A stretch of DNA of 64,000 nucleotides from Linum tenue (taxonomy: Eukaryota; Streptophyta; Magnoliopsida; Malpighiales; Linaceae). The stretch's first letter is position 1. The number at the start of each line of letters is the position of its first letter. Of the stretch, positions 1 through 10,290 are shown piece by piece. The DNA is taken from the NCBI GenBank assembly GCA_946122785.1, contig CAMGYJ010000007.1, positions 6,464,909-6,528,908 on the forward strand, read 5' to 3'. The notes beneath the pieces were generated by a model. It ran no database searches and was not told the origin of the DNA. It worked only from the letters and a program-made list of their open reading frames with translations. A program made the translations under genes and the position numbers.

Positions 1-204
1 ACATCTCTAACGCACAAATCCAAAAAATCTAAAATATACATCTATCTTTGGCATTCTAGTTCCACTTAAAGTGGATTTGCTTCGATGGGTAAAACCAAAA
101 CGTCAGATTCCTCAAATTTTGGTTTTTTGTTATAATCTAGTTTATACTAGATTTCATCATTTTATTTACATAATTTCTTAATTATTTTTATATAGACACT
201 ATAA
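1..204. repeat. Repeat X, left part of a copy split by a Helitron
   Basis: This stretch matches 29,825-30,046 closely (shared start ACATCTCTAACGCA, shared TTTGGCATTCTAGTT). The same repeat resumes at 4,253. The 4 kb between them is absent from the copy near 30 kb, so this is the left half of one interrupted repeat. I see no coding capacity and do not recognise the family. Confidence 0.75.
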
Positions 205-3200
205 TCTACAAGATATAAGATGGCAAAACATGCATCCGATTTACAAGGATTTGAATTTGCTGCACTGTGAGGGTTTTTCGGATGGCCACTCTCGTCATTT
301 CACCATCAATTAAATAATACTCTGCGTTTTAACTTTTATGAAACTCATCCCACAATTCTTAATCCGGCGACGTTTTCCATGAAATTGTGTCCACTCCATC
401 CTCGCATCCCCACCGCCGACTCAGATTTTGTTCCACCCTCTCGGTCACGGATGCGGCCTTCCCCTCCAGCGCTTGTGCAATAAGGCCTCAGTTGTGCAGT
501 AGGATCGGAAACAACTCCCTGAGGTGGCTAATTGGGTTTCTTTCTTCGAACATGTGGTCATCGCCATAGGTTCTTACCCAACTTCGACCTAGGTTCCTCT
601 AAGCCTTCACCGTCTAAGCTCCACTCTGTTTTCTCCCGATTATTAATTGACGAGTGGTTATAACCAATGGAATTGGGTGATTGGAGGATCTTTTTAATTT
701 CTTCTCTGAAACTTACGAAATGGATTCAATTACTATTTGTGACCTCTGGAATTTGTAATAAAAAAACGAGAGTAATTATTTGGAAAAAGCTATGGCACTT
801 GGCCAAGTAATTCAATTCCATGAAATTGGTTTTCTTTATTTCTTCATGCTAAGTTTTCAGTGCTAGCAGAAGCTCATAGAACCAACTTGGATTAAACTCT
901 AGAAATATGTTTGGTGATGATGCTTTTATATTTATATTTTATAAAAAGAGATTAGTTATGAAATCGGAACTCAAGTAACATTGATTCAAACATTAATATT
1001 AAATTGCATGACTTTGCTACGATGACATGCATGTCACCGTAACATGGACTTTTTCGGTCGACCTAATCTATTTTTTCAGCTTTGTGAGGTTCAACGACGC
1101 GGTTGACCTTCTAACAAATGGTCGACCTATTTGGGAAGCAAAAGAACCATCCACATTGACATACATAAGCAAAAAAGACGCAGGTCATAGATTGATTTTC
1201 CTGTATTCGGTCGACCTCGTACCACATTAGGTCGACCTCGAAACTAACACTCTTGATCTGCATTTTACGTCAAATGGTGATGGATAAATGGATACAACAC
1301 TTGTCTTCTATCTGGTTGACCTCTTTCTGTAAATGATCGACCATTTTGTTAATGATCGTCATGAAGTGGTCGACCTATATACCGTTACAGTCGACCATTT
1401 TGCTTCTGACGCCAATGAAAAGGGCGACCGATGTTTTATTGTGGTCAACTCACAATGAAAACTTAAACTAAAAACGGTCGACCACTACATTTTAAAAGTC
1501 GACCGTGATAAGTCATAAGGGTGCCCACATTAGTGAATTCGGCAGACCTCTGTTAGGATTAGGTCGACCGAAAAGTGCATGGGCATTTGTATGTGTAGTT
1601 TAGTTTAGACAAATTACAGAAGTGTAACCAATACATGGGCATTTGTGACGAGTATATTCATTTTTTGTGTCAAATATACACATAATATAATGATAAAATT
1701 GGAAAATGAGAGTCTCATTTCAAATTTCGTGGTCTTAGAGTGATTCTGTCTCAACACCATACATACAATTTAATAATTAATGTTTGAATCAATATTACTT
1801 GAGTTCCGATTTCACAATTAATCACTTTATATAAGATATAATAATTTCAGGTAAAATATCCTTCCTACTTGGTTGAAGAAGCTCTTTCTATAAGATACAT
1901 TTAATGTTTAAAGATTTTCCATTTCAAATTTCGTGAATTGAGAGTGAAAGTCGGAAAAGTAAGTTTGCCATCACAATTATTTTTCTACTTCATATAAAAA
2001 AGTATCAATTTCAATATTTGAACCATGGTCTCTTCAAACAAAAACAATAATCACAACCAATTACGCTAAACAAATTTGTTTTGTCTTCTTAAATTGTAAA
2101 CATACACTAAGCGAAGATTTGAAAAGCATAGGACTTTTCTATCACGGTTAGCTAGCCTATTAAATCTTCTGAAAAACAAATTTTAATATGTGATTTATAA
2201 TTTTTTATAACCTATACAATTTCGGATAATCTTAGAATTGCAACCCAAATTTCATTGCTTGAAATAATGCATATCGAATTACAGTATTGAATATGCAAAA
2301 GCCATGTAGAATTCTTGAAATTAATATAAATTTTCAGAACTACTACGAAGCAATAATATACTGTACAAACTATAGGAGAATGGTTCTCTAAAATTTCAAC
2401 CTGGTTAACTGCTAAATATTAAATCTGGCATGAATGGACCCAACAATAATGAGACGATATTGGATTTAATGTGATGTTCATTCCGCCATTTCTACATGTG
2501 TTGATCGGTTTATAGGGCATTAACGATTTAACGTATACCATGAAGACAATATATGTGGATCAGTCCTTTACAAGCATGAATGCTTCATGGGTCGTACTAG
2601 ACTTAAACTTCAAGGGCTCGCTCACATGTGCGATCAACACATAGTCTATATTGGTGAACTCATGTTTTATGGAGAAATGCGCTATTTGATAAAAATAAAA
2701 TAAAATATTCTAAAAATATATACAATTTAAATTAATGAGTAGTTTTTCACATCAAGTGACGACTCATATTCTAAAAGGTTTACAAAATACATTCATTGTT
2801 TATTTTGAGACTCAAATATTTTTCAATGTATACAACTAAACACTCATTTATAAAATCATTCTTGATTAACTTCATAGCTAAAAAGTCTTTTTAACAGCTT
2901 GCACTAATAACAAGCAACGTCAACAATAACTTTAGAAGCAAGTAAAGTGAAGAAATTGGGATTTAGTATCTCTCTGCAAATGTGTGTGTGTGTGTGTTTT
3001 TTTTGGGGGGGGGGGGGGGTTGGTCTAAATTTTTTTAGGAAGGGGTTGAAACTCATATATCATTTGTTCGAATGTTGCATATTCCATGGGATTATTGAAC
3101 ATTTGGAAGCGATATAATTCTAAAAATAGTATTAAATTTTAGCTCAGTTAACCAATAGCCTTAGACCTCTTGCTAATCTGACATGATTGGATCCAATAAT

Positions 3201-4252
3201 CATAAGATGAGATTTGGTTCGATATGCTGGTTCAAACCCGTTTTTATGTGTAATGAATTTGTACGACAAATACATGTAAATATGTGAAGATGAACTTGAA
3301 TATGCATTTTTATTCTTTTGATAAATAAAATGGTTTAAGCGATGAACTAACTATACAATCACTCAATTGGTTTAATGAGTGTTGTTTTTTTTATCACTTT
3401 TAGCAATTAGTTTATTCACAAGCTATCAAACTACTTTGCTCCACGACCATCTATTCGCTAAGTTTTAGGTGCTCTGATTTTCACTATTGACTGTGAATGG
3501 AGAAGAAGCATTTCGAATGCAAAATTGGAGAAGTAATTGAGATGTTTCTAAGTTTCTCTTTATTCCAAACGGTGGGAAGAAAGAGGAAGGGAATGGGGAG
3601 AGTGGTGAGATACAAAACTCAGAGAGAGAGAGAGAGAGATGGAAGAACAAATGGAAAAAATAAAGAGGAAAGTAAAGAGAGAGTGAGAAGACACATTTAA
3701 AAGAGGGGGGAGGGGAATGATGCAGTGTGAAATAATTGTTATTCTCTAACTATACATTTATGCGATATGAGAACAACTTGGGAAGTCAGTACACAACACA
3801 CTGTCCAACTAATTATTATCGACAACTTAACATAATGTCCTATATATTTCGAATCAAACAACTTCAGATTCATTACCAACTGTGTGGTAAAAAAATGCTC
3901 TCTATAGGGAAAAACTTAAAGGACATGCTAAACTCTATGAGATATATTTTCTTCTATCCTAAAGGTTGATTAAGTATGTATTACGAGAAGAAACTCTAAT
4001 ATTAACTATATGATTTAATTAAATAATGAATACCGATTAGTTATATTTATTTCTTTTTTCATTCAGTAGTTATATGTAATGCTTATATAATTTTCTCTCT
4101 CTCTTTTCATGGAGGTCTAAACACATCATGTATAGTCGAATCACTTTCAAAAACAATAATTTCATACATTTTAAATAATCTATTATATACATTATTATAG
4201 ACCATATTCCTCGACAAAATTCTCCCGGTCAACAGGCTGGGCCCTGTGCTAG
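205..4252 (+). mobile_element. Non-autonomous Helitron, 4,048 bp
   Basis: The element begins with TC and ends with CTAG, sits exactly between an A (204) and a T (4,253), and leaves no target duplication: the three rules of Helitron insertion. The empty site survives in this window at 30,046/30,047, where the flanks join as ACACTATAA-TTAATTAAAA. A short GC-rich hairpin (CCC/GGG arms around 4,223-4,241) precedes CTAG. No Rep/helicase ORF is present, so it depends on a partner for movement. Its interior is AT-rich apart from a GC-richer block at about 360-620, which may be a captured gene piece. It also contains a nested inverted-repeat element at about 940-1,838. At about 2,985-3,020 there is a TG run followed by T and then G homopolymers. 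Confidence 0.8.
940..1838. mobile_element. Inverted-repeat element with GGTCGACC array, nested in Helitron
   Basis: An inverted repeat of about 70 bp bounds this element: left arm 940-1,010, right arm about 1,763-1,838, each with the core GAAATCGGAACTCAAGTAA or its complement. Between the arms, 1,056-1,569 holds seven perfect GGTCGACC palindromes (1,056, 1,120, 1,209, 1,230, 1,368, 1,476, 1,562) plus about eight one- or two-base variants. There is no significant ORF. Target duplications could not be fixed, so the superfamily is unknown. Confidence 0.6.
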
Positions 4253-4525
4253 TTAATTAAAATAAACATTTGATGTGATTTTTATAATTGCGGACAAAAG
4301 AATTGTCATGAAAAATGATGTAATCAATGCAAAAACACATTACTTGGTTCAAATTACCATTTACCATAGATTCTCCACATATTTGTCTGAATGAGTTGTG
4401 TCATCAACTACTGATCATATAACTTCAATAATAATAAGTTATTTCATCAATTGTTCATCCAATCCAATTTTAATTAGAGTAAATTGTGCCGTGAACTCTT
4501 GGTCAAACTGAGAACACATTATAGG
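4253..4525. repeat. Repeat X, right part after the Helitron
   Basis: Collinear with 30,047-30,297 (shared AACATTTGAT, TAATCAATGCAAA, GAGTTGTGTCATCAACTACT). It breaks off near 4,520, where a LINE 5' segment begins. Confidence 0.7.
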
Positions 4526-5471
4526 GAAAAGGCTCCGAATTTCTAGGAGCTAGGGTTTCGACGAAGTGCGGCTACCTCACGATCTCCTGATGGCTTCCCC
4601 GTCGGCAGGGGGGGGATCCACCAGGGGTTCCAACCTCTGACAAGGCTGTCGGAAAGCCCAGACCACCGTCGGTGACATCGTCGCCGAACAATTCTGCAGA
4701 TCAAGGAAGCCCAACAAGTGCGAAAGAAAGCGAAGTCGGTTTGTGCGGGACAACTTTTTGATTCTGAAGCCATGGTGGAGGATTTCCCCGAGCTGGCTTC
4801 CAACTCTCAGGGACCTCGCTCGATCCCCCCGAGTGAAGGTGATGCAACCTAACCTGCATCGGCGTGGCATGGAAAAAAGAACAATGGTGAAAGCTCGTTA
4901 CTGTCGCAAGTGGCGCTCGACGCTGATAGTCAAAGTCCGTGGCAAGGAAAGAAGGCTAATCAACCTGCTGGTAAGTGCAAGACTAACCCGGAACCACTTA
5001 AACAAAGCAAGGAGTTAAGTTCGGGGTTGAGATTTGCTACGACTTTAGAAGCAGAGGAGGAGGTAGTTGAGGAAATGGATGTTGAGGCACGAATAGAGCA
5101 TGAGAAAGTAAGTGACGCAAGTGGCGGAGCCGGTGCATAAAAAGGTGGGACCTGAGACCTACCTTGGCTCGGAAGAAAATAATAAAGATTAAAAATCGTA
5201 CCAAAAGTTATATCGGACAAGTCAATGATAGGATATTTTATGTTGAAAACATGGTTTAATCGTGGTTCAACCATTTCAGGTTTATTCATTATATATCGCC
5301 AAAACTTTTTTTTTTTTTTGAAACTCGCTAGATACTTTTTATCCTAATATATCGGGTTTTAAACCTCAACTAGATTATTATATGTATACTTTGACGTGAA
5401 TATAGGCTAGCTTGTTGAGTGAAGCTCTGTCAGCTGGCGTTGAGAATTTAAGGAATTGAGACAACGACAGA
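4526..5471 (+). mobile_element. Internally deleted LINE ORF1-type segment, copy 1
   Basis: About 95% identical by eye to 7,936-8,685 plus 9,054-9,405. It starts in GC-rich sequence resembling a plant LINE 5' UTR/ORF1, and the second half encodes an acidic stretch (about 4,910-5,140, LEAEEEVVEEMDVEARIE). Compared with copy 2 it lacks about 280 bp, including the zinc-knuckle-like and GEWMV motifs. It carries the uninterrupted form of the site where copy 2 has a solo LTR. Frames are broken, so it is not functional. The LINE assignment is inferred mainly from copy 2. Confidence 0.55.
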
Positions 5472-6153
5472 AACCTTGTATTAACCCCCTAACTTCACTT
5501 TTATGTTTCATCAAGAAGATCCACACACAACGAGAAAAGTCATCCACAACAGTAAGAAAATATTGATAACCATCATAAGAAACCACTGAGAGAGGTCCCC
5601 AAATATCCATATGAAGCAAATGAAAAATCCCAGGTGCTGTGTTGGTACTAACAGGAAAAGGGATTTTGTGTTGTTTGGACAAATGACAGACATCACAGTG
5701 CAAATGTTTAAATTTGGTTACATCTGGAATAGTTCTAGACAATAAGGACATTCTATCATGGCTAGGATGCCCTAATCGCCAGTGCCAAATGTGGAGGTCT
5801 TGTGTTTGAAAGTTGAATATGGAAGCAGCTTGTGGTGAAGGTGAGGGTGATGTAGGATACTGGGACAGAATCAGCTGGTAAAGGCCTCTAAACTCTCTTG
5901 CAAAACCAATCCTCTTCTGGCTTAGAAGGTCCTGGATTTCACAATGGTCAGAGTGGAAGAGTAGGGTCAATGGGTGATCATGGGTAAGTTTACTAACTGA
6001 TATAAGGTTGAAGGTGAATGAAGGAACTAAAAGAACATTGTAAAGGGTCATGCTAGTAGGCAATGTAACAGTTCCTATGCATGTAACCAAGACTTTGGCT
6101 TTGTTGGGTAAATAGACATAGGTGTCCTGAATTTCAGTATAACTTGTAAACAT
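5407..6153 (-). pseudogene. Copia GAG-pre-integrase and integrase N-part, truncated
   Basis: This frame continues the protease after a frameshift near 6,160. It shows the GAG-pre-integrase motif (WHWRLGHPSHDRM, then a zinc-binding H-C-C set including CDVCHLSKQHK), followed by the start of the integrase core (HMDIWGPL, YFLTVVDDFSR). Homology ends at about 5,475 after KSEVRGLIQ, and the remaining C-terminal residues come from the flanking LINE segment. The catalytic Glu of integrase and all of RT and RNase H are absent. Confidence 0.8.
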
Positions 6154-7547
6154 ATGAGCAGTACAGCTATATGGTCAGAAGCACCTGTATCTAAAATCCA
6201 AAGGCCATGATCACATGTGTTATCTAAATGGGAGGAGGAGACAACATGTTTACCTGAATGGTTAGGGTATGGTGATGGGTATTGAGTGGCTGTGAAGGCT
6301 TGATGGTTTATGGAAGGGGAAGTAGGTGGTGAGGGATAGGCGTTAGTACCAAGTTGCAGCAATGTCCTGAGACGATTCATTTCTTCTGCAGTGAAGGCTA
6401 ATGGAGTTTGGTTCATACCTTCTGCAGTGGCTGCACTATCAGTTGCATGATCACTAGTGCCATTTCCAGCTCCTTGTGCCACTGAGTTAGCAAAACGAGG
6501 AGTACTAGAACTGGAACTGGAGCTTGAGTTAGAATACCCTTCCTTCTGTTGTTCACCCTGCTTCTTCTTTAACCACCAACACTCATCAATGTTGTGATTA
6601 GTTCTCTTGCAATAACGATAGTACTTCTTCCCTTGATTGTTGTCTGCTGTCCCTTTAGTCTGATTAGCATTAGCAGCCAATGCCAGGGATTGACTCTTCT
6701 TACCACTGGTAGTTGCATCTGCTTTCAACTTCTGCTCATGCTGGAGCAAGTCATCAACAGCTTCAGAAACACTAGGTAATGGTTTCTGCATCAGTAACTG
6801 GGTTTTGATAACATCAAACTCTGGATTGATACCTCTTAAGAAACGGATCAAGTAATCTGTCTCCTGTTTCTGCACAAATGCTGCCACTGCTGCACAAGGG
6901 ATAGTGGAACCAGGTGCACAGGCACAGGGGACAACTGGGCAAAATTCAACATATTCATCCCAAAGACCTTTAATCACTGTGTAATATTGATTGATTGACC
7001 TTGATCCTTGTTTGCAAGCCAATATGTCATCTTCTAGGTTTGATATCCTCATGGCATTTGGTTGTCCAAAACGCCTCTTTAACTCTTCCCACAGTGTTTT
7101 ACAGTTGATGTGATTCAGAACAACCCTTCTCAATTCTTTGGTCATTGAGTTCTGAATCCAGCATAACACCACTGTGTTACAAGCATCCCATATTCCAAAC
7201 ATGTCTGAATCCCTAGAAGGTGTGGGAACTGACCCATCTAAGAAACCCAGTTTGTTCTTTGTCTTAAGAACCACTTGCATAGATCTACTCCACATTGTGT
7301 AATTAGTCCCATCAAACAGTTCAGCAACCAAAGATTGAGCCATATTTTCATTTGGATTCAGGTAGAAAGGATTACCAAAGGTTATGACCTCTGGCTGTTG
7401 TTGTTGCTGCTGTCGACCAAAGGAGCCAAACTGAACTCCACTGATTGAAGAAGCACCTCCGTTGCCATTGTTGTCGTTGGTGCCTCGTCCTTGACTACCA
7501 GGCGGCGGTGTTGATTGCTCACCTGACATTCTGTTGCGCAGCCACAA
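6075..7547 (-). pseudogene. Copia gag plus protease start, broken
   Basis: A 490-residue frame opens at 7,547 shortly after the primer-binding site. The N-terminal half has the Copia gag signature (FDGTNYTMWSRSM, then LWEELKRRFGQPNA and SINQYYTVIKGLWDEY). A CCHC zinc knuckle lies near residue 310, but its first cysteine is tyrosine (YRYCKRTNHNIDEC). The aspartic protease active site DTGASDHI is near residue 460. Just after it the frame is lost, and the true continuation is the overlapping frame ending at 5,407. Gag would package element RNA and protease would cut the polyprotein; with this frameshift the copy is probably dead. Confidence 0.8.
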
Positions 7548-7576
7548 ACCCTAGAGTCTGGGTTGCTCTGATACCA

Positions 7577-7935
7577 TGTAAACTTCGTAGGAACGAGTGA
7601 TTTTTGGAAGAGAAGTTCAGCTGTAACCTGAGCTCCTTGTAGCTTTTATAGCTACGGTTGTAATTAACAGAAATGCAATACGTGTCTTTACATGATTGGC
7701 TAAAGTTTTAAATAAACAGTAATCAATAACGGCTAATAGAGATAACTAAAACGCCGCCGTTTCCTTTCCTTCACTTCTCTTCAATCTTCATAGAACGCCG
7801 TCGTCTTCACCTGCTCTTTAAACAACGACTCCTCTTCATCCAGAACGACATCGTCCCAGCTTCACTTCTTCAATCCGCAACTCTTCAGGATTCCAACTTC
7901 ATCTGCAACCTCTTCTGCAACTTCCTCTGCAACTT
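7577..7935 (-). repeat. Probable 5' LTR of the truncated Copia
   Basis: It ends in ACA immediately before the primer-binding site. The upstream limit is inferred only from where homology with the flanking LINE segment resumes (about 7,936). No partner LTR is present. Confidence 0.4.
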
Positions 7936-9405
7936 CGATTCTGTCAGCCGGAAAGCCCAGACCACCGTCGGTGACATCGTCGCCGAACAATTCTGCAGAC
8001 AAGGAAGCCCAACAAGTGCGAAAGAAAGCGAAGTCGGTTTGTGCAGGACAACTTTTTGATTCTAAAGCCATGGTGGAGGATTTCCCCGAGTTGGCTTCCA
8101 ACTCTCAGGGACCTCGCTCCCCCCCGGAGTGAAGGTGATGCAACCTAACCTGCATCGGCGTGGCATGGAAAAAAGAACAATGGAGAAAGCTCGTTACTGT
8201 CGCGAGTGGTGCTCGACGCTGATAGTCAAAGTCCTTGGCTGCTTTTTTCCTTTCCCGGTGCTATCCAGACGCCTCGAGTCTCTCTAGGCGAAACATGGGA
8301 CGCTGCAAATCTCGAGTATGTCGTACGGGTTCTATGTGGTTCGTTTTACGGGTTCTATGGGCATGCTAAAGTTACTTGTCCGTCTCTTTTCCACCCGGCG
8401 GCTAACACCGTTCCTAGCACCGAGGTTCTGCCCATAGAAAAGGAACAACCTCAGGAACCAGAACCAGCTTTTGGGGAGTGGATGGTTGCTAAGCCAAAAG
8501 GAAAGAAGGCTAATCAACCTGCTGGTAAGTGCAAGACTAACCCGGAACCACTTAAACAAAGCAAGGAGTTAAGTTCGGGGTTGAGATTTGCTACTTTAGA
8601 AGCAGAGGAGGAGGAGGTAGTTGAGGAAATGGATGTTGAGGCACGAATAGAGCATGAGAAAGTAAGTGACGCAAGTGGCGGAGCCTGTTAGAAACAAAGT
8701 TTCTAACGGGATTCGTATTGGGTGATATTTGGGAATTTAGGGATTGGGAAGAGAAGAAATTAGGGATTTGGGAAAGAATTGGGGAAGAACAGAAGGGAAT
8801 CGGTCTAGGCCTTTAGAGGGATTGAGATCGAGAATTGGGAAGATAGGGAGATTAGGGTTTAGGAGATTCTTTGATAATTCTTTCTTTTCTGATCTGAATT
8901 AAACGCCAAGTACATATTTATAACGAAAGACTGGAAAATCCTAACAATAAACCTAATTCTATTAAATGACTACTAACCTTAATAAGACTTACCCTAATAA
9001 TAATTAAAATAATAAATATAGAAACCATAGATAATTCGGTTTCTAACAGAGCCAGTGCATAAAAAGGTGGGACCTGAGACCTACCTTGGCTCGGGAGAAA
9101 ATAATAAAGATTAAAAATCATACCAAAAGTTATATCGGACAAGTCAATGATAGGATATTTTATGTTGAAAATATGGTTTAATCGTGGTTCAACCATTTCA
9201 GGTTTATTCATTATATATCGCCAAAACTTTTTTTTTTTTGTTGAAACTCGCTAGATACTTTTTATCCTAATATTACATTCAATATATCAGGTTTTAAACC
9301 TCAACTAGATTATTATATGTATACTTTGACGTGAATATAGGCTAGCTTGTTGAGTGAAGCTCTGTCAGCTGGCGTTGAGAATTTAAGGAATTGAGACAAC
9401 AACAG
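7936..9405 (+). mobile_element. LINE ORF1-type segment, copy 2, with solo LTR insertion
   Basis: Collinear with copy 1 from the shared GGAAAGCCCAGACCACCG onward, and ending at the same base as copy 1 (both end GAGACAAC-ACAGA). The frame at 8,206-8,691 contains a degenerate zinc knuckle (GHAKVTCP) followed by GEWMVAKPKGKK, the order seen in plant LINE ORF1 proteins. A 363-bp solo LTR interrupts it at 8,686-9,048. Confidence 0.55.
8686..9048. mobile_element. Solo LTR, 363 bp, with 5-bp target duplication
   Basis: It starts TGTTAGAAAC and ends GTTTCTAACA, and is flanked on both sides by GAGCC (8,681-8,685 and 9,049-9,053). The empty site is copy 1 at about 5,127, where a single GAGCC is present. 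TG...CA ends and a 5-bp duplication fit an LTR left by unequal recombination. A TATA-like TTATAAATATG on the minus strand suggests the LTR reads on that strand. A short TIR element is the alternative. Confidence 0.75.
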
Positions 9406-9409
9406 AATT

Positions 9410-10290
9410 GTAATCTTTTTTTTTTGTCAAAAGATAATATATATTAATCAAATAGATATTTACATCCTAGAAACAAGCCAGGCCCGGAAATCAAAAACGC
9501 CAACCACAGGCGGGTACAAAGAAAGGGCTTTCCTAGCTACCGAATGAGCTACCCTATTGTTCTCCCGACCTATGAAGCGCACACTAAACCCAGGAAGGAC
9601 CCGAAAGCACTGAACTATCTCTTCCAGAACAGCACCTAACCGGCTATCGCGAGTATCCCCTTGAACAATCTTATCAATGATGACCTTCGCGTCTCCCTCG
9701 AACCGGACCTCATCCAAACCACAATCCACACACCACCTAATTGCATCCCGCAGCACCAGCAACTCCACCACAGCAGGATCCTCCATTCGAGGAAACTGAA
9801 CCCCTCTAGCCAAAAGAAGTGACCTTTGTGGATCAAAAATGACCATCCCTCCAGCCGAATGCGATCCACTCCTTGTGGCCCCATCCCACATGCAAATGAA
9901 CTGCATACCACCAACAACTGCAATGGACGGAGGTGCTTCCCTGGGAATCCTAGGAGTCCGGTCCGAGGGCAAACCCACCCACTCCTCATACTGTTGGTGA
10001 AACTGACACAAAAGCGCAGGGATCCCAAACTGTTTGACTTCAAAGACAACCCAGTTACGAGATCGCCAAATCCGCCAAAGGATGGCCACCACTGCCATAA
10101 CCAAAGAAGGTTGGTGAATCAGAGCCAGCAGGCGCTTGAGGAAAAGAGGAAAGGTATGGCGAGGCAAACCCTCCCCCACATACTCCAGAATTGTAATCAT
10201 AAAAGGAAAGATGTGAGAATTCCACTCAATCAAGGATATCAAGCAAACAAATGGATCTCCCAAATCTGCATTCAACGGCAGGGAGGCAGC
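9410..10290 (-). mobile_element. 5'-truncated LINE (RNase H end)
   Basis: The 3' end, on the minus strand, finishes in an A-run just next to the end of LINE segment copy 2. Only the last part of ORF2 is present. See the RNase H frame at 9,460-10,275. Confidence 0.7.
9460..10275 (-). CDS. LINE ORF2 C-terminal RNase H-like domain, partial
   Basis: An uninterrupted 271-residue frame. The first third ends in the LINE linker motif WRIWRSRN. The second part is an RVT_3-type RNase H with the acidic residues in place: MWDGAT, then Glu in VVELLVLRDAI, then Asp in FEGDAKVI, then the C-terminal ENNRVAHSVARKA motif. Such domains remove RNA from the RNA/DNA hybrid during LINE reverse transcription. The reverse transcriptase and endonuclease are missing, so this is a 5'-truncated insertion. 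The apparent start Met is arbitrary. Confidence 0.8.
   Translation of the reverse strand: MNADLGDPFVCLISLIEWNSHIFPFMITILEYVGEGLPRHTFPLFLKRLLALIHQPSLVMAVVAILWRIWRSRNWVVFEVKQFGIPALLCQFHQQYEEWVGLPSDRTPRIPREAPPSIAVVGGMQFICMWDGATRSGSHSAGGMVIFDPQRSLLLARGVQFPRMEDPAVVELLVLRDAIRWCVDCGLDEVRFEGDAKVIIDKIVQGDTRDSRLGAVLEEIVQCFRVLPGFSVRFIGRENNRVAHSVARKALSLYPPVVGVFDFRAWLVSRM

Larger units (their letters stand above)
5472..7935 (-). mobile_element. Truncated Ty1/Copia retrotransposon
   Basis: On the minus strand the order is: probable 5' LTR (about 7,935 to 7,577, ending TACA), primer-binding site TGGTATCAGAGC (7,576-7,565) complementary to initiator tRNA-Met, gag, protease, GAG-pre-integrase and the start of the integrase. 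The element stops inside integrase at about 5,472. Reverse transcriptase, RNase H and the 3' LTR are missing. It lies exactly between two copies of the same LINE segment. The 5' limit of the LTR is uncertain. Confidence 0.75.

Noticed and set aside
3000..3020. T-run followed by G-run after TG repeats, considered as a G-quadruplex or telomere-like site
   Set aside because: Simple homopolymers without telomeric periodicity; possible sequencing artefact.
3497..3700. Basic 67-aa frame with a GA repeat
   Set aside because: Low-complexity sequence within the Helitron, no homology recognised.
4577..5289. Several overlapping frames on both strands around 4.6-5.3 kb
   Set aside because: They are fragments and shadows of a frameshifted LINE segment, not host genes.
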